Of a stretch of 64,000 nucleotides of DNA, positions 1 to 8,975 are shown in pieces. This DNA comes from CAWHYG01 sp963833505 (GTDB taxonomy: Bacteria; Eisenbacteria; RBG-16-71-46; CAIMUX01). Positions within the stretch are counted from its first letter, which is position 1; the number at the start of each line of letters is the position of its first letter. Location: contig CAWHYG010000008.1 of assembly GCA_963833505.1 (NCBI GenBank), positions 124,001 through 188,000 on the forward strand. Direction: 5' to 3'. Both the position numbers and the translations under genes were made by a program. Under the pieces are notes generated by a model, which did no database searches, was not told the DNA's origin, and saw nothing but the letters and a program-made list of their open reading frames with translations.

Positions 1-165
1 TTCCAGTGGCTCCAGCGCTGAATGAAACGACGGCATGAATCCCCGGGAACTGCCCGACTCTGCGAGCATCGAGTAGAACGCGGCCGCCTCTTCGGCGTGC
101 TGGTCCAGGACGACAGGGTGGCCTTTGACAATCAGGATCCGCTTCGCAGCGTGCTCAAGGGACAC
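1..165 (-). CDS. Hypothetical protein, 3' end beyond window (partial)
   Basis: An open reading frame runs leftward off the window edge. A GTG codon at 163-165 is preceded by a strong Shine-Dalgarno stretch (GGGGGAGG five bases upstream on the minus strand), which fixes the start. The 55 visible residues begin VSLEHAAKRILIVKGHPVVL and continue with an alanine/glutamate-rich helix. I do not recognise the family. No stop is reached, so the length is unknown. It is divergently transcribed from the HIT gene, and the roughly 180 bp between them must hold both promoters. The call rests on the ribosome binding site and the uninterrupted frame only. Confidence 0.5.
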   Translation of the reverse strand, partial: MSLEHAAKRILIVKGHPVVLDQHAEEAAAFYSMLAESGSSRGFMPSFHSALEPLE

Positions 166-344
166 TGGATACCTCCCCCATCCGGTCGATCATGAGGGAA
201 CGTAGGCCGGAGTGACGGGCAGGTCAATCCCCACCGCCTCCGAGTCCCGGCACTCACGCAGCCGGGGCGCATGAACTCGACCGCCGGATCGCGAACGCGT
301 ACGTTGGTCCCGGGTCCCCACCCCTTCGCGGAAAGGAGGAATCA

Positions 345-767
345 ATGGCCACGCTCTTCACGCGGATCATCCGTGGCGAAATTCTGGGACGATTTGTGTG
401 GCGCGATGATCGCTGCGTTGCCTTTCTCTCCATTCATCCGCTTCGGCCGGGACACACCCTGGTCGTGCCACGGGTGGAAATCGACCACTGGCTGGACTTG
501 GAGCCCGACCTGGCCGCGCACCTCACGCAGGTGGCGCAGTCGGTCGGCAAGGCCCTCTACCAGGCCATGAATCCGGTCAAGGTGGGCCTGATGATCGCCG
601 GCCTTGAAGTGCCGCACGTCCACGTGCATGTCGTTCCGATCCGCGATCTCCATGACCTCGATTTTTCGCGGCAGGACCTCAGCGCCAAGGCGGAGGACCT
701 GGACCGCGCGGCCGAGGCCGTTCGCGACGCGCTCCGTGCGCTCGGATATCGTCAGGTTGCGGGTTGA
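345..767 (+). CDS. HIT family nucleotide hydrolase
   Basis: The 140-residue product has the histidine-triad signature PHVHVHVVPI near residues 89-98 (H-x-H-x-H-x-x). In this family the triad forms the phosphoramidase/hydrolase centre acting on nucleotide phosphoramidates or dinucleoside polyphosphates. The preceding HTLVVPR segment and the length match bacterial Hint/HIT proteins. The start is well supported by GAAAGGAGG seven bases before ATG 345. It is probably cytoplasmic, since no signal peptide is visible. The gene stands alone between a divergent truncated gene and a secreted propeller gene. The family assignment is firm; the physiological substrate cannot be read from sequence. Confidence 0.93.
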   Translation: MATLFTRIIRGEILGRFVWRDDRCVAFLSIHPLRPGHTLVVPRVEIDHWLDLEPDLAAHLTQVAQSVGKALYQAMNPVKVGLMIAGLEVPHVHVHVVPIRDLHDLDFSRQDLSAKAEDLDRAAEAVRDALRALGYRQVAG

Positions 768-982
768 GCCGACCAGGATCGAGACCAGGGCGACCACGCT
801 CGAGATTTACGCCCAGGAACCATGAAGTACGGCCAAGAGGCGTATGATCCGAACACTGGGCGCGAGGCTGCGGGGCTGAAGAGGGCCGCGAGGAGCAGTG
901 GCAGGCCCAGCGCCTTTCCTCGCGAGGTCGAAGTCGAGAGAACGTCCCGGCCGTTGCCCCGGCAACGGTGGGAGGAGATTTC

Positions 983-2026
983 ATGAGCAGGAGAGCGTTC
1001 ATCATCACGGCCCTGGCGCTCCTCGCCGTCGGCTCCCTCGTCCTTTCCCCGCGCACGGCACCGGGAGCGACCTACACGGTCACCGACAGCCTGCACCTGA
1101 CCGGAGACGGCGGCTGGGACTATCTCATCGCCGACGGCGGCGCCCACCGGCTCTACGTCTCGCGGGGAACCGAGGTCCAGGTCATCGACCTCGACCACAA
1201 CTCGGAACTGGGAACGATTCCGAATACCTCTGGCGTGCACGGAATCGCCCTGGCGCCTCCGACGGGGGAGGGTTACACCAGCAACGGCCGCGACTCCTCG
1301 GTCACGGTCTTCGATCTGAAGACCCTGAAGACAATCACCCGGATCCCTGTGGGGGCGCGAGGCCCCGACGCCATTCTCTTCGATCCGTTCACCAGCCGGG
1401 TCTTCACGTTCAACGGCGGCGGCCACAACGCCACCGCGATCGACATCCACAAGCACCAGGTGATCGGCCTCATTCCTCTCGACGCCAAGCCGGAGTTCGC
1501 CGCCTCGGATTCGAGCGGAAAGATCTTCGTCAACCTGGAGGACAAGAGCGAGATCGCGCGGATCGATGCCCAGACCCTGAAAGTGCTCGATGTCTGGCCC
1601 TTGAAACCAGGCGAGGAGCCGACAGGTCTGTCCATCGACCGGGCGCACCACCGCCTTTTCGCCGGCTGCGGCAACCAGCACCTGATCGTGCTCGACTCGG
1701 AAACGGGGAAGGTGGTGGCCGACCTGCCCATTGGCAAGGGGGTGGACGCGACTGCTTTTGATCCCACCACCAACCTCGCCTTCAGCTCCAACGGCGCCGA
1801 CGGCACGCTAACCGTGATCCGAGAGGAGAGTCCGTCGAAGTTCAGCGTGCTGGAGAACGTCCCGACCCGGCGCGGCGCCCGCACCATGGCGCTCGATCCG
1901 GTGACCCACAAGATCTACCTGGTGACGGCCTCGTTTGGTCCGCCACCGGCCGCAACGCCGGACCGGCCGCATCCCCGGCCGGCCATCATGCCCGGAACGG
2001 TCGTTCTGCTCATCGCATCGCGCTGA
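983..2026 (+). CDS. Secreted YVTN/YncE-type beta-propeller protein
   Basis: I place the start at ATG 983 because GGAGGAG lies six bases upstream (971-977); an in-frame GTG at 968 lacks this. The N-terminus, MSRRAFIITALALLAVGSLV followed by a proline/alanine segment, is a Sec signal peptide. The rest of about 320 residues is a run of propeller blades of the YVTN/YncE type with repeated motifs such as RLYVSRGTEVQVIDL, SVTVFDLKTLK, HQVIGLIPLDAK and HLIVLDSETGKVVADLPIGK. Such proteins are usually periplasmic or secreted binding scaffolds, not enzymes. No catalytic residues are recognisable. The partner is unknown and neighbouring genes give no hint. Confidence 0.85.
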   Translation: MSRRAFIITALALLAVGSLVLSPRTAPGATYTVTDSLHLTGDGGWDYLIADGGAHRLYVSRGTEVQVIDLDHNSELGTIPNTSGVHGIALAPPTGEGYTSNGRDSSVTVFDLKTLKTITRIPVGARGPDAILFDPFTSRVFTFNGGGHNATAIDIHKHQVIGLIPLDAKPEFAASDSSGKIFVNLEDKSEIARIDAQTLKVLDVWPLKPGEEPTGLSIDRAHHRLFAGCGNQHLIVLDSETGKVVADLPIGKGVDATAFDPTTNLAFSSNGADGTLTVIREESPSKFSVLENVPTRRGARTMALDPVTHKIYLVTASFGPPPAATPDRPHPRPAIMPGTVVLLIASR

Positions 2027-2111
2027 AAGGAGATTGACCGGCGGCGGGGGAAGCGCGTCCGGCGCCTTGGCCGTCTGGTCAGGAAGGTCCGCGCGGATGG
2101 CAAGAGTACCG

Positions 2112-2482
2112 GGACGAGGGCCAATCCCGGATGAAATCGCGGATTGAGCCGGTCGACCGAGGCGCTTCCCGTCCGCCCGGCGGGTGACGGAGCGCACCGG
2201 CAGCGCCGGAGGGCCGGTAGTGCCGGGAGCAAAGGGGGCCGCAAGCAGATGACGGACGAGCGTTCCTTGGACACAAACGGCACCTGGGTCTACACGCGTC
2301 GGACGCTGGGGCCCGTTTCAGTACTTCAAGCGCCGTTCGCCTTCCTGAGACGAGGTCAGTGCCCCCCCGGGCTTCGTAGAAGCAGAACCTGTAGGGAACG
2401 AGGGGCAATCCGGCTCGAAATCGAGGGTTGAGTCGGTCGGTGAAGCCGATTCCCGCCCGCCCGGAGGGTAACGGAGCGAACC
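2112..2482. repeat. Two diverged copies of an ~86-bp intergenic repeat
   Basis: The segments 2112-2198 and 2397-2482 are direct copies, clearly alignable by eye with scattered substitutions. Both run from an ACGAGGG(G/C)CAATCC start through TGAG(C/T)CGGTCG to CCCGCCCGG(C/A)GGGT(G/A)ACGGAGCG. Neither lies in a credible gene. They occupy the roughly 470 bp of otherwise featureless sequence between the propeller gene and transposase remnants, and may be traces of a small non-autonomous element. Confidence 0.5.
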
Positions 2483-2499
2483 CGAGCGCGTGGTGCCCA

Positions 2500-2766
2500 T
2501 GAGTCGCCCGTCGGTCTTCAACGCTGGCGGGCAGGGACGGGGCGGAGGGGGCGGGCGAGCGAAGGAGCCTTCGGCCGAGGATCTTGCCACTTGACCGCCA
2601 AACGCCGCCGCTGGTCGTCGTTGAGCCGGATCCGTCTCTTGCCGTGGGCTTCCTTCAGAATCTGGTTCTCGGCGCGGAGGTAGTCGATGACCTCTTGCTG
2701 CTCCCGGTTGATCAGGCCGGCCAGGATGTTCAGGAGGACGTGCCAGGGCTGGAGGATGAATTCCAT
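2500..2766 (-). pseudogene. Integrase-core transposase, N-terminal remnant
   Basis: The first codons (MEFILQPWHVLLNILAGLIN) and the following REQQEVIDYLRAENQILKE...RRIRLNDDQRRRLAVK are the standard N-terminus of a widespread family of integrase-core (rve/DDE) transposases of about 350 residues. Only about 65 residues are left. Just after LAVK an extra base shifts the frame: reading the alternate frame restores GKILGRR, the family continuation, before similarity stops. The gene is therefore both frameshifted and truncated, losing the whole catalytic core. ATG 2764-2766 is the original start. It marks an old insertion whose ends I could not define. Confidence 0.75.
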
Positions 2767-2928
2767 GGGCGGTCCGATTCGCGATAGGGAAAAGGGGGAG
2801 CATCGGACACCGGAAACGGGCCGTCAATCGGCTGAAACCGGGACGGATCCTGGCGGCGCAACTTACATCGGGATCGGGAATTGCGGCTCGGCTGGATTTC
2901 TTCGCCATACGAGATCGGAGCGAACGTC

Positions 2929-3102
2929 TTGAAGACTCATTTGTGGGTAACCATCGAGATCTTGGCGAGTTGCGGCGACGGCCACCCGGAGATCGCCCGG
3001 CGGATCGGAGTCAACCGGGATCTGATCGAGGCTGGTGAATTCCGCCACGGCTACAACTCGGTCAAGCGGTTCGTGGTCCGGCTGAAGCTCCGCGACCCCG
3101 AG
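2929..3102 (+). pseudogene. IS21-type IstA transposase remnant (internally deleted)
   Basis: The frame reads LKTHLWVTIEILASCGDGHPEIARRIGVNRD and then jumps to GFRHGYNSVKRF-like sequence (EFRHGYNSVKRFVVRLKLRD). The first part resembles the N-terminal helix-turn-helix of IstA transposases. The second is the conserved GYxSVKRFVRxLR segment normally found some 60 residues further on. The join implies an internal deletion, and the DDE core is missing. It lies back to back with another transposase remnant, so the stretch 2.5-3.1 kb is a small graveyard of insertion sequences. Confidence 0.6.
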
Positions 3103-3164
3103 GCGTCGTACCCAAGCGTAGGTGGACCGGTTCATACGACCGAAGCGTCGTACCCAAGCGTAGG
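3103..3164. repeat. 20-bp exact direct repeat, 42-bp period
   Basis: GCGTCGTACCCAAGCGTAGG occurs at 3103-3122 and again at 3145-3164. The second copy overlaps the last codons of the frameshift-extended CHAT reading frame. The repeat sits exactly at the edge of the IstA remnant and may be a recombination or insertion scar. Confidence 0.6.
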
Positions 3165-6100
3165 CCGCCCGGGGATCGGCCACACGCCCGAACCCAGCCG
3201 ACTACCCCGGATCTCCGACCAGAACGAAAGCGGACCAGTAGGCGGCGCTTTCATACGGCGGCTTCTTCCACGGACGCTCCCGGTACCGGCGAAGCCAGTT
3301 TTGGCCTCGCGGAGCGCCGCGGCCCGGCGGAAGGCGCTGCCCCTGCCACCGCGTTCCGGATCATCGGAGACAAGATTCTGATAGAACCGCCCCATGAGCA
3401 GCGCGGTGGCGCGGTCGTTCACCTTCCAGAGGCTGACGACCACGCTCCGAGCCCCCACCTGGAGGAGCGCATGGGCCAGCCCGATGTACCCTTCTCCTCC
3501 CACCGGGCGCCCGATGCCGGTCTCGCAACCGCTCAGGGTCACAAGGTCGGCGTCGAGTTTCCAGTCGCGTAGGATGGCCCCGGCGGTCAGGAGACCGTCG
3601 TAGACCTTCCGGCCCGCCATCGCCGCCGCCAGCGGGTCGGGCAGGTTGGCGCGCGAAAGGACAAGCGCCGAGCGCTCGGGGCGTTCGTCGTCGGTCAGGG
3701 CGTGGGTGGCCAGGTGGATCGTGCGGAATCTCCGCAGTTCTCCCGACTCGGCCAGGCTGTCGAGCGCCTGCTCCGACGCGGCGGTCCCCAGGAGTACGGT
3801 GGAACCGGGGAGCGATGCGGCGATGGCCGCGATCTCGTCACGAGTGGCGGGAAGGCTCGGGAGAGCGTCGAGAGCCGAGTCGTCGCCGGCCAGGGCGCCG
3901 CGCAGGATCTCCCGTCCGCCGTGCGCCGCGCCCGGACTCTCCATCGCCGCCAACGGAGCGGGAACGGTAAGGTCGGATGCGGCGTTGTCCGACTCCGGTT
4001 TCCGTTGGGCCAGAAGAGCCGGCCCGGCCGGATCCCCGATCAGCAGCGCGGGCTCTTCCGGCCTGTTCCGCGTCTCCTGCCCCGTCCGAAGCCACGCGAA
4101 AATGGTGGCAGAAGGCACGTAGCTGATGGTGTATCGATCTGAGAGCGGCACGCCGGAGTCATCCCTCAACGCGTCCACCGGAACCCCGAGCATGGCTCCG
4201 GAAGGGACGACGAAGAGCGTTTGCGCGCCCTCAAGATAGGGAAGCAACGGGGCGATGCGCGCGGCAAAGACCTGGCGCGCTTCCTCCATCTCTCCCGTGG
4301 ACGGCGGCGCGAGGCCCGGCCATGATGCGGCCCCTTCCAGCTCCTGCCGGAACCGGAGCGGGAGCTCCTCCGGGCCGAGCGAATCCGCCGCCAAAGGTTG
4401 CGATAGCCGCACCCAGGCGACCGGTCCCGTGGACCGGATGACGTATCCCCAGACATCCCACTCTCGACTCCGGATCTGCACGTCGAGCCAGCCGAGGATC
4501 GCGGAGCGGGCATCGAGCGCGGACTGCACGCGGGCGAGCGGAAACGCCTGGCCCTCCTCCACCGGATGTTCGCGGGCCATCCGGTTCTCAAACGAGCTCC
4601 ACTCGGCTTCCACCCCGAGCAGTCGCGTGCGTGTCTCCTCCGCCCGGCGGACCACCGCGGCGCCGGAATCGGCCGGCGCCACGCGCCGGAACGCCGCCAG
4701 CGCCCCGTCCAGCCGGTCCCGCTCGCGTTTCAGGGAATCCTCCTCGGCCGCCTCGTCGGGAGTCAGGCGCCGCTGACCGGAGGCCGTCATGAGTTCGAAG
4801 AGCACGCGCCCGAGGTCCTGCTCCACCGCCGGCCAGGCGTCGTTGACGTCGCCCAGACGCAGGCGGGTCTCCGCCAGGAGTGGATAGGGGGAGTTCTCGA
4901 AGGTTGCTCGGTCGAGGCCGGAACCGGCGCGGGTCCGGGCCGCCTCGTAGAGCGCCGCCCCCTGCGAAAGCGCCGTATCGGCCTCGGTGAAGCGCCCCTC
5001 GGACCGGAGCAGCCGGGCCAGATCCCCCAGACTCTCGATGACGTCCGGGTGATCGGTTCCCTCGCCCTTCTGGCGCATGGCCAGCACGTCCCGCATTTCG
5101 CGTTCGGCTCCGGCGGAATCGCCTCGCGCCTCCATCACCTGCGCCAGACCCTGCCGAGTCGTGGCGATGGATGGGTGTTCACCACCGTAGACCGCGGTCT
5201 CGATCCGTAGCGCCTCCCGGTAGAGCCGCTCCGCGTCCTCGAGGTCTCTCTGCTTCCTCAGAATCCCGGCGAGGCCGTTCAGAGCGGCGGGCTCCTCGAT
5301 GTGATCGCCTCCCCGGGCGCGGGAGGCATCCGCCGCCTGCCGAAAGAGCGAATCCGCGCCGGCCGTGTCTCCTTCTCCGTCGAGCGCCAGCGCCAGGTTG
5401 ATCTTGACGCGAGCCACCTGGGGATGGTCATCCCCGTAGACCTTCCGCAAAATGGCGAGGGCATCCCTGTACAGGGACGCGGCGTCGGCGTAGTCGTGCT
5501 GGTCCAGGTAGAGGAATCCGAGGTCGTTCTCGGTCTCGGCCACCGTGTCCGACTGTTTTCCGTTGAACCTCCGCCGCATGGCCAGGGCCTGGCGCAGCAG
5601 CGGCTCGGCCGAGGCGTAGTCGCTCTCCTCTTCGAGCACGTTGGCCAGACCGGAGAGCGATTCGGCAACCAGTGGATTCTCCTCGCCGTAAGCATGACGG
5701 CGGAGGGCCAGCGCCTCGCGGTAGGTGGAGGCGGCCGCTTTGAACTGCCCGTCCTCGTCGAGCACGTTGGCCAGGCCTTCGAGAACGGTGGCGATCTCGG
5801 GATCACCGGGTTCCAAGAGCCTGCGCGCCATGGCCACGGCCTCCCGTCCCCGGGCCACGGCCTCCGGGTATTTCCCGTCCACCTTCAGCAGCTCCGCAAG
5901 ATCCATCAGACCCTGGACCACATCCGGGTGGTCCATCCCATAGACCGCCCGCCGCATGGCCAGCGCTTCCCGGTCGAGGCGCACGCCGCCGTCGTAGTCG
6001 CCGAGATCCCCGTGCGCCACGGCCAGATTGTCCAGGCTGGCGGCGATGTCGGGATGCTCGGGCCCGAGGTAGCGGCGGCGGATCTCGAGCTGTCGGCCCG

Positions 6101-6515
6101 CCAGAGAGTCTTCCTCGGCCGCCGGGCCGACGTTCTGCAGCGCCTCGATGGTGAAGTCGATGCTGTCAGCCCAGGCCAGCTCCTTCTGCGCGCGCCGCGA
6201 GAGGTGGGAGACGAGTTCCATCGTCTTGACCAGGAGCTGCGCGTCCAGGAGATCACACGGCCGGGTCGCTGGATTCGCCTCTCTTTGCGCGAGCAGCTTC
6301 CGGGCGAGACTGTCAGCCTCGATGAACCGCGCGTGCTCGCGCAGGCGCTGGATCTGGTTCGTCAGGGAGTCGGGCGGAACAGGCTGGGCAGCGGAGGGCG
6401 AGGAGGCAGTCAGCCCGGCCAGAGCGATCAGGAGGCCAAGGAGCACGAGCCGGCCGCGTGCGCTTCCCACCTCCGTTGGCGTCCCAGCCGATGGCCGCTG
6501 GCCCGCATTATTCAT
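3132..6515 (-). CDS. Secreted TPR-CHAT (caspase-like) protein, frameshifted near its C-terminus
   Basis: From ATG 6515 (MNNAGQRPSAG) the protein has a hydrophobic signal segment (LVLLGLLIALAGLTASSPSAA). It then has roughly nine 42-residue kinesin-light-chain-type TPR units (repeated ALAxRRxxYGxxHP), and a CHAT domain in the last 350 residues. The putative catalytic pair is present: His in TIHLATHAL and Cys in LSGCETG. CHAT domains are caspase-like proteases or scaffolds; signal-bearing TPR-CHAT fusions are common in bacteria but their substrates are unknown. The frame as read runs to 3132, but after REAK (about 3295-3303) the other frame gives WLRRYRERPWKKPPYES and ends at a TAG at 3202-3204, the usual CHAT ending. 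An indel has therefore replaced the last ~30 residues. The upstream in-frame extension to 6650 lies inside a dispersed repeat and is not trusted. Confidence 0.85.
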   Translation of the reverse strand: MNNAGQRPSAGTPTEVGSARGRLVLLGLLIALAGLTASSPSAAQPVPPDSLTNQIQRLREHARFIEADSLARKLLAQREANPATRPCDLLDAQLLVKTMELVSHLSRRAQKELAWADSIDFTIEALQNVGPAAEEDSLAGRQLEIRRRYLGPEHPDIAASLDNLAVAHGDLGDYDGGVRLDREALAMRRAVYGMDHPDVVQGLMDLAELLKVDGKYPEAVARGREAVAMARRLLEPGDPEIATVLEGLANVLDEDGQFKAAASTYREALALRRHAYGEENPLVAESLSGLANVLEEESDYASAEPLLRQALAMRRRFNGKQSDTVAETENDLGFLYLDQHDYADAASLYRDALAILRKVYGDDHPQVARVKINLALALDGEGDTAGADSLFRQAADASRARGGDHIEEPAALNGLAGILRKQRDLEDAERLYREALRIETAVYGGEHPSIATTRQGLAQVMEARGDSAGAEREMRDVLAMRQKGEGTDHPDVIESLGDLARLLRSEGRFTEADTALSQGAALYEAARTRAGSGLDRATFENSPYPLLAETRLRLGDVNDAWPAVEQDLGRVLFELMTASGQRRLTPDEAAEEDSLKRERDRLDGALAAFRRVAPADSGAAVVRRAEETRTRLLGVEAEWSSFENRMAREHPVEEGQAFPLARVQSALDARSAILGWLDVQIRSREWDVWGYVIRSTGPVAWVRLSQPLAADSLGPEELPLRFRQELEGAASWPGLAPPSTGEMEEARQVFAARIAPLLPYLEGAQTLFVVPSGAMLGVPVDALRDDSGVPLSDRYTISYVPSATIFAWLRTGQETRNRPEEPALLIGDPAGPALLAQRKPESDNAASDLTVPAPLAAMESPGAAHGGREILRGALAGDDSALDALPSLPATRDEIAAIAASLPGSTVLLGTAASEQALDSLAESGELRRFRTIHLATHALTDDERPERSALVLSRANLPDPLAAAMAGRKVYDGLLTAGAILRDWKLDADLVTLSGCETGIGRPVGGEGYIGLAHALLQVGARSVVVSLWKVNDRATALLMGRFYQNLVSDDPERGGRGSAFRRAAALREAKTGFAGTGSVRGRSRRMKAPPTGPLSFWSEIRGSRLGSGVWPIPGRPTLGYDASVV

Positions 6516-6680
6516 GATCACCCGTCGCGAGGCACCGGAGATGCCCGTCAGGACAAGGCGCGCAGCCCGCAGATGCAGGCATACTCCCTGCAGTATGTCG
6601 AGGAGTGAGGGCAAGCGCAACGCAGTCATGGCGGGCAGATCCGCTGCCACAGCAGGGGGTTCATGAATCGATGCGGTCTA
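6512..6680. repeat. Dispersed repeat, copy A
   Basis: This intergenic segment is shared with 32765-32895 (copy B) and with the window end at 63929-64000 (copy C, cut off). Copies A and B contain an identical 41-nt core (6590-6630 and 32805-32845). Copy C matches the left half, CGGCACCGGAGATGCCCG and flanks. All three lie in the same orientation between genes. On the minus strand the core offers a spurious start (MTALRLPSLLDIL) that reads in frame into the CHAT gene. Confidence 0.8.
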
Positions 6681-8657
6681 GGTCCGCGCCGGCAGGTTCT
6701 CGATCTCCACCGGCGTGATCGGATCCGCCGGCTCAAAGCCCAGGATGCGCCCGTAGAAGTACAGCTCCCCTTCCAGGGCGCGCTTGATGTTCGCGGCCTG
6801 GCGGAATCCGTGTTGCTCCCCCGGGAACGACACGTAGGCTACCGGCACCCCGGCGCGGCGCAGCGCGTCGACCATCCGCTCCGCCTGATCGGGCGGCACG
6901 ACCGGGTCCTCCAGTCCCTGGAAGAAGATGACCGGCGTCGCCAGCATCTCGACGTGATCGATGGGAGATCGCTCGCGATAGAGGTCGGCCCGCTCGGGAT
7001 AGGGACCCACCATGCCGTCCAGGTACCGCGACTCAAATTTGTGGGTGTCCCGGGCGAGGGCCGCGAGATCGCTGACGCCGAAATGGCTGGCGCCCACACG
7101 GAAGAGCCGATGGAAGGTCAGCGCGCAGAGCGTTGTATAACCTCCGGCGCTGCCGCCCGTGATCGCCATCCGCTCGCCGTCGACCAGTCCCTGACCAGCC
7201 AGATGGCGCGCGCCGGAAAGGCAATCCTCCACGTCGACCAGCCCCCAACGCCCGTTCAGCAACTCCCGATAGGCGCGCCCGTATCCGGTGCTGCCCCCGT
7301 AGTTCACGTCCAGGACGGCGAATCCGCGGCTGGTCCAGAACTGGATGCCGGGCGACAAGGCCGTCCCGGCCGCGCTGGTCGGCCCGCCGTGGATCTCCAC
7401 CACGAGCGGAGGCTTCTCGCCCGCCGGGGCCGTGAATTCCGGATTGTTGGGGGGATAGAAGAACCCGTGCGCCACCCGGTCTCCGGAGGGAAAGTCGACG
7501 ACGACCGGGCGCGAGAGAAGGCCCGGCGGCAGATCGGTCGTGCTCGCCGATTTCAGGATCCTCCAGGCGCCGGAATCCAGCTCGAGATCGACCACCGAGG
7601 AAGCCCGATCCGGAGCGGCTCCGAGAAAGACAACCCGATTTCCGGCGCGGCGCACCTGTCCAAGCTCCGTGAAGGGGAGATCGAGATCGCGCAGGCGGTC
7701 CGGCCCACCGGGGGCGCGGCTGGTGTCGAGTCGGGCCAGGCGTTTCATTCCGTTCCGCGAGTAGGCGCAGAGCAGTTCTTCCTCGGACAGGAAATCATAG
7801 CTGGAGGCCCCGAAAACCCAGTGCGGTCCCGCGAACTCAGCCTCGTCGGGATGAAGCGCGTCGAGCGCCTCCGGAGCCGACAGGTCCGGCACCCTGTAGA
7901 GATTCCACCAGCCGGTGCGATCGGTGACGAGATGAAGGACGCCGCCGGGTGACCACTTCGGCTCGACCACCGATTCCCGCGGCCCGCCGGTCACGCGGGC
8001 GCGATCTATGACCGCGCCGCTCTCGGCGATGCGCCCCACCCAGAGTTCGCACCCATCCCAAGGCATGTTCGGATGCATCCAGGAAAGCCAGGCGAGGCGG
8101 GTTCCGTCCGGACTCAGACGCGGGGCCGCATAGAAATCGGCGCCCTCGATCAGGACCAGAGGCTCCTTCCGTCCGTCGAGGTCGACCGCCACGATGGAGT
8201 TGACCGCTTCGCCCTTTCCTTCATGGTCCTCCCGCACCGCGAGGAGCCGGTTCCTTCGGGCATCGAAAACCGCATCGGCGAACCGCCACGCCCGCTCGGG
8301 CGTGATCGGCGGGATGGAGTCATCGGGACCGCGCCGGTAGAGCCGCTGATCCGGGAAATGGGAGAAGACGACGGTACCGCCCTGGACGGCGTAGGCTCCG
8401 CCGCCATACTCGTGCACCCGCGTCCGCACGTTGAACGGAGGAGGCGTGAGATCGAGCGCCGGGCCGACCCGGCCGTCCGGCCCGCGGCGCGCGCGCACCA
8501 GGACGATGCGCCCCCTCTCCGCGGGTCTCCCCTCCAGCCAGTAGACATCATCGCCGTCGAGCGCGATCTGCCCGAGCCCGATCGAGCCGGCCACGATCAG
8601 ATCCGCCGTGATGGGCGATGACCAGGATCCATAGGGTGCGGTCGTCGGAGTTGGCAT
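6678..8657 (-). CDS. S9 family peptidase (prolyl oligopeptidase / acylaminoacyl-peptidase type)
   Basis: A 659-residue protein with an N-terminal beta-propeller (about residues 30-380, repeated WSPGG- and SPDGTRLAWLSW-like blades) and a C-terminal alpha/beta hydrolase domain. The nucleophile elbow is GGSAGG with Ser503. The oxyanion/entry segment is EIHGGPTSA, the acid is in GLEDPVVPPDQ and the base in GEQHGFRQ. The order and spacing fit S9C-type serine peptidases that cut short peptides or release N-acylated residues. No signal peptide is seen, so it is probably cytoplasmic. I prefer ATG 8655-8657 with GGGAGA six bases upstream over the adjacent GTG at 8660. It is a single gene; the 315 bp upstream (8661-8975) contain nothing I can name. 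Confidence 0.93.
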   Translation of the reverse strand: MPTPTTAPYGSWSSPITADLIVAGSIGLGQIALDGDDVYWLEGRPAERGRIVLVRARRGPDGRVGPALDLTPPPFNVRTRVHEYGGGAYAVQGGTVVFSHFPDQRLYRRGPDDSIPPITPERAWRFADAVFDARRNRLLAVREDHEGKGEAVNSIVAVDLDGRKEPLVLIEGADFYAAPRLSPDGTRLAWLSWMHPNMPWDGCELWVGRIAESGAVIDRARVTGGPRESVVEPKWSPGGVLHLVTDRTGWWNLYRVPDLSAPEALDALHPDEAEFAGPHWVFGASSYDFLSEEELLCAYSRNGMKRLARLDTSRAPGGPDRLRDLDLPFTELGQVRRAGNRVVFLGAAPDRASSVVDLELDSGAWRILKSASTTDLPPGLLSRPVVVDFPSGDRVAHGFFYPPNNPEFTAPAGEKPPLVVEIHGGPTSAAGTALSPGIQFWTSRGFAVLDVNYGGSTGYGRAYRELLNGRWGLVDVEDCLSGARHLAGQGLVDGERMAITGGSAGGYTTLCALTFHRLFRVGASHFGVSDLAALARDTHKFESRYLDGMVGPYPERADLYRERSPIDHVEMLATPVIFFQGLEDPVVPPDQAERMVDALRRAGVPVAYVSFPGEQHGFRQAANIKRALEGELYFYGRILGFEPADPITPVEIENLPART

Positions 8658-8975
8658 CACAGTTCTCCCGGAGCCGGCCGGTGGCTCCCGCGATATGCGG
8701 CGTTTTCCTCGGACCGAAGCTCACAGTCCCACCGGCTGCGGATTTCCGATCCGGCGGAGATCTCCTGGCTGGGTGCGGAGAAACCGATCCGGTGGCACGA
8801 CGCGCTTCAGCACCCGCTGGTCCGGGGATCATGACGTCCCTCGGCCGGACTTGCCAAGTTCTTCCTGGCTGAAAGGGTTGTCCGCCGCGCCCGCGCCTGG
8901 GTCAGTTCGGCAGCCGGACCGCGGAAGCTGCTTCGAGTCCGGTGCACGCCATCGAGCGCAGCCCAGGAGGCACGC

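Noticed and set aside
3132..6515. CHAT protease of a type III CRISPR (Craspase-like) or gasdermin immune system
   Set aside because: It has a signal peptide and TPR array, and neither cas genes nor a small gasdermin-like gene is adjacent.
6516..6650. N-terminal extension of the CHAT protein (MAADLPAMTALRLPSLL...)
   Set aside because: It lies within dispersed repeat A and would put about 70 residues before the signal peptide. The same peptide arises from copy B in front of queF, where family length excludes it.
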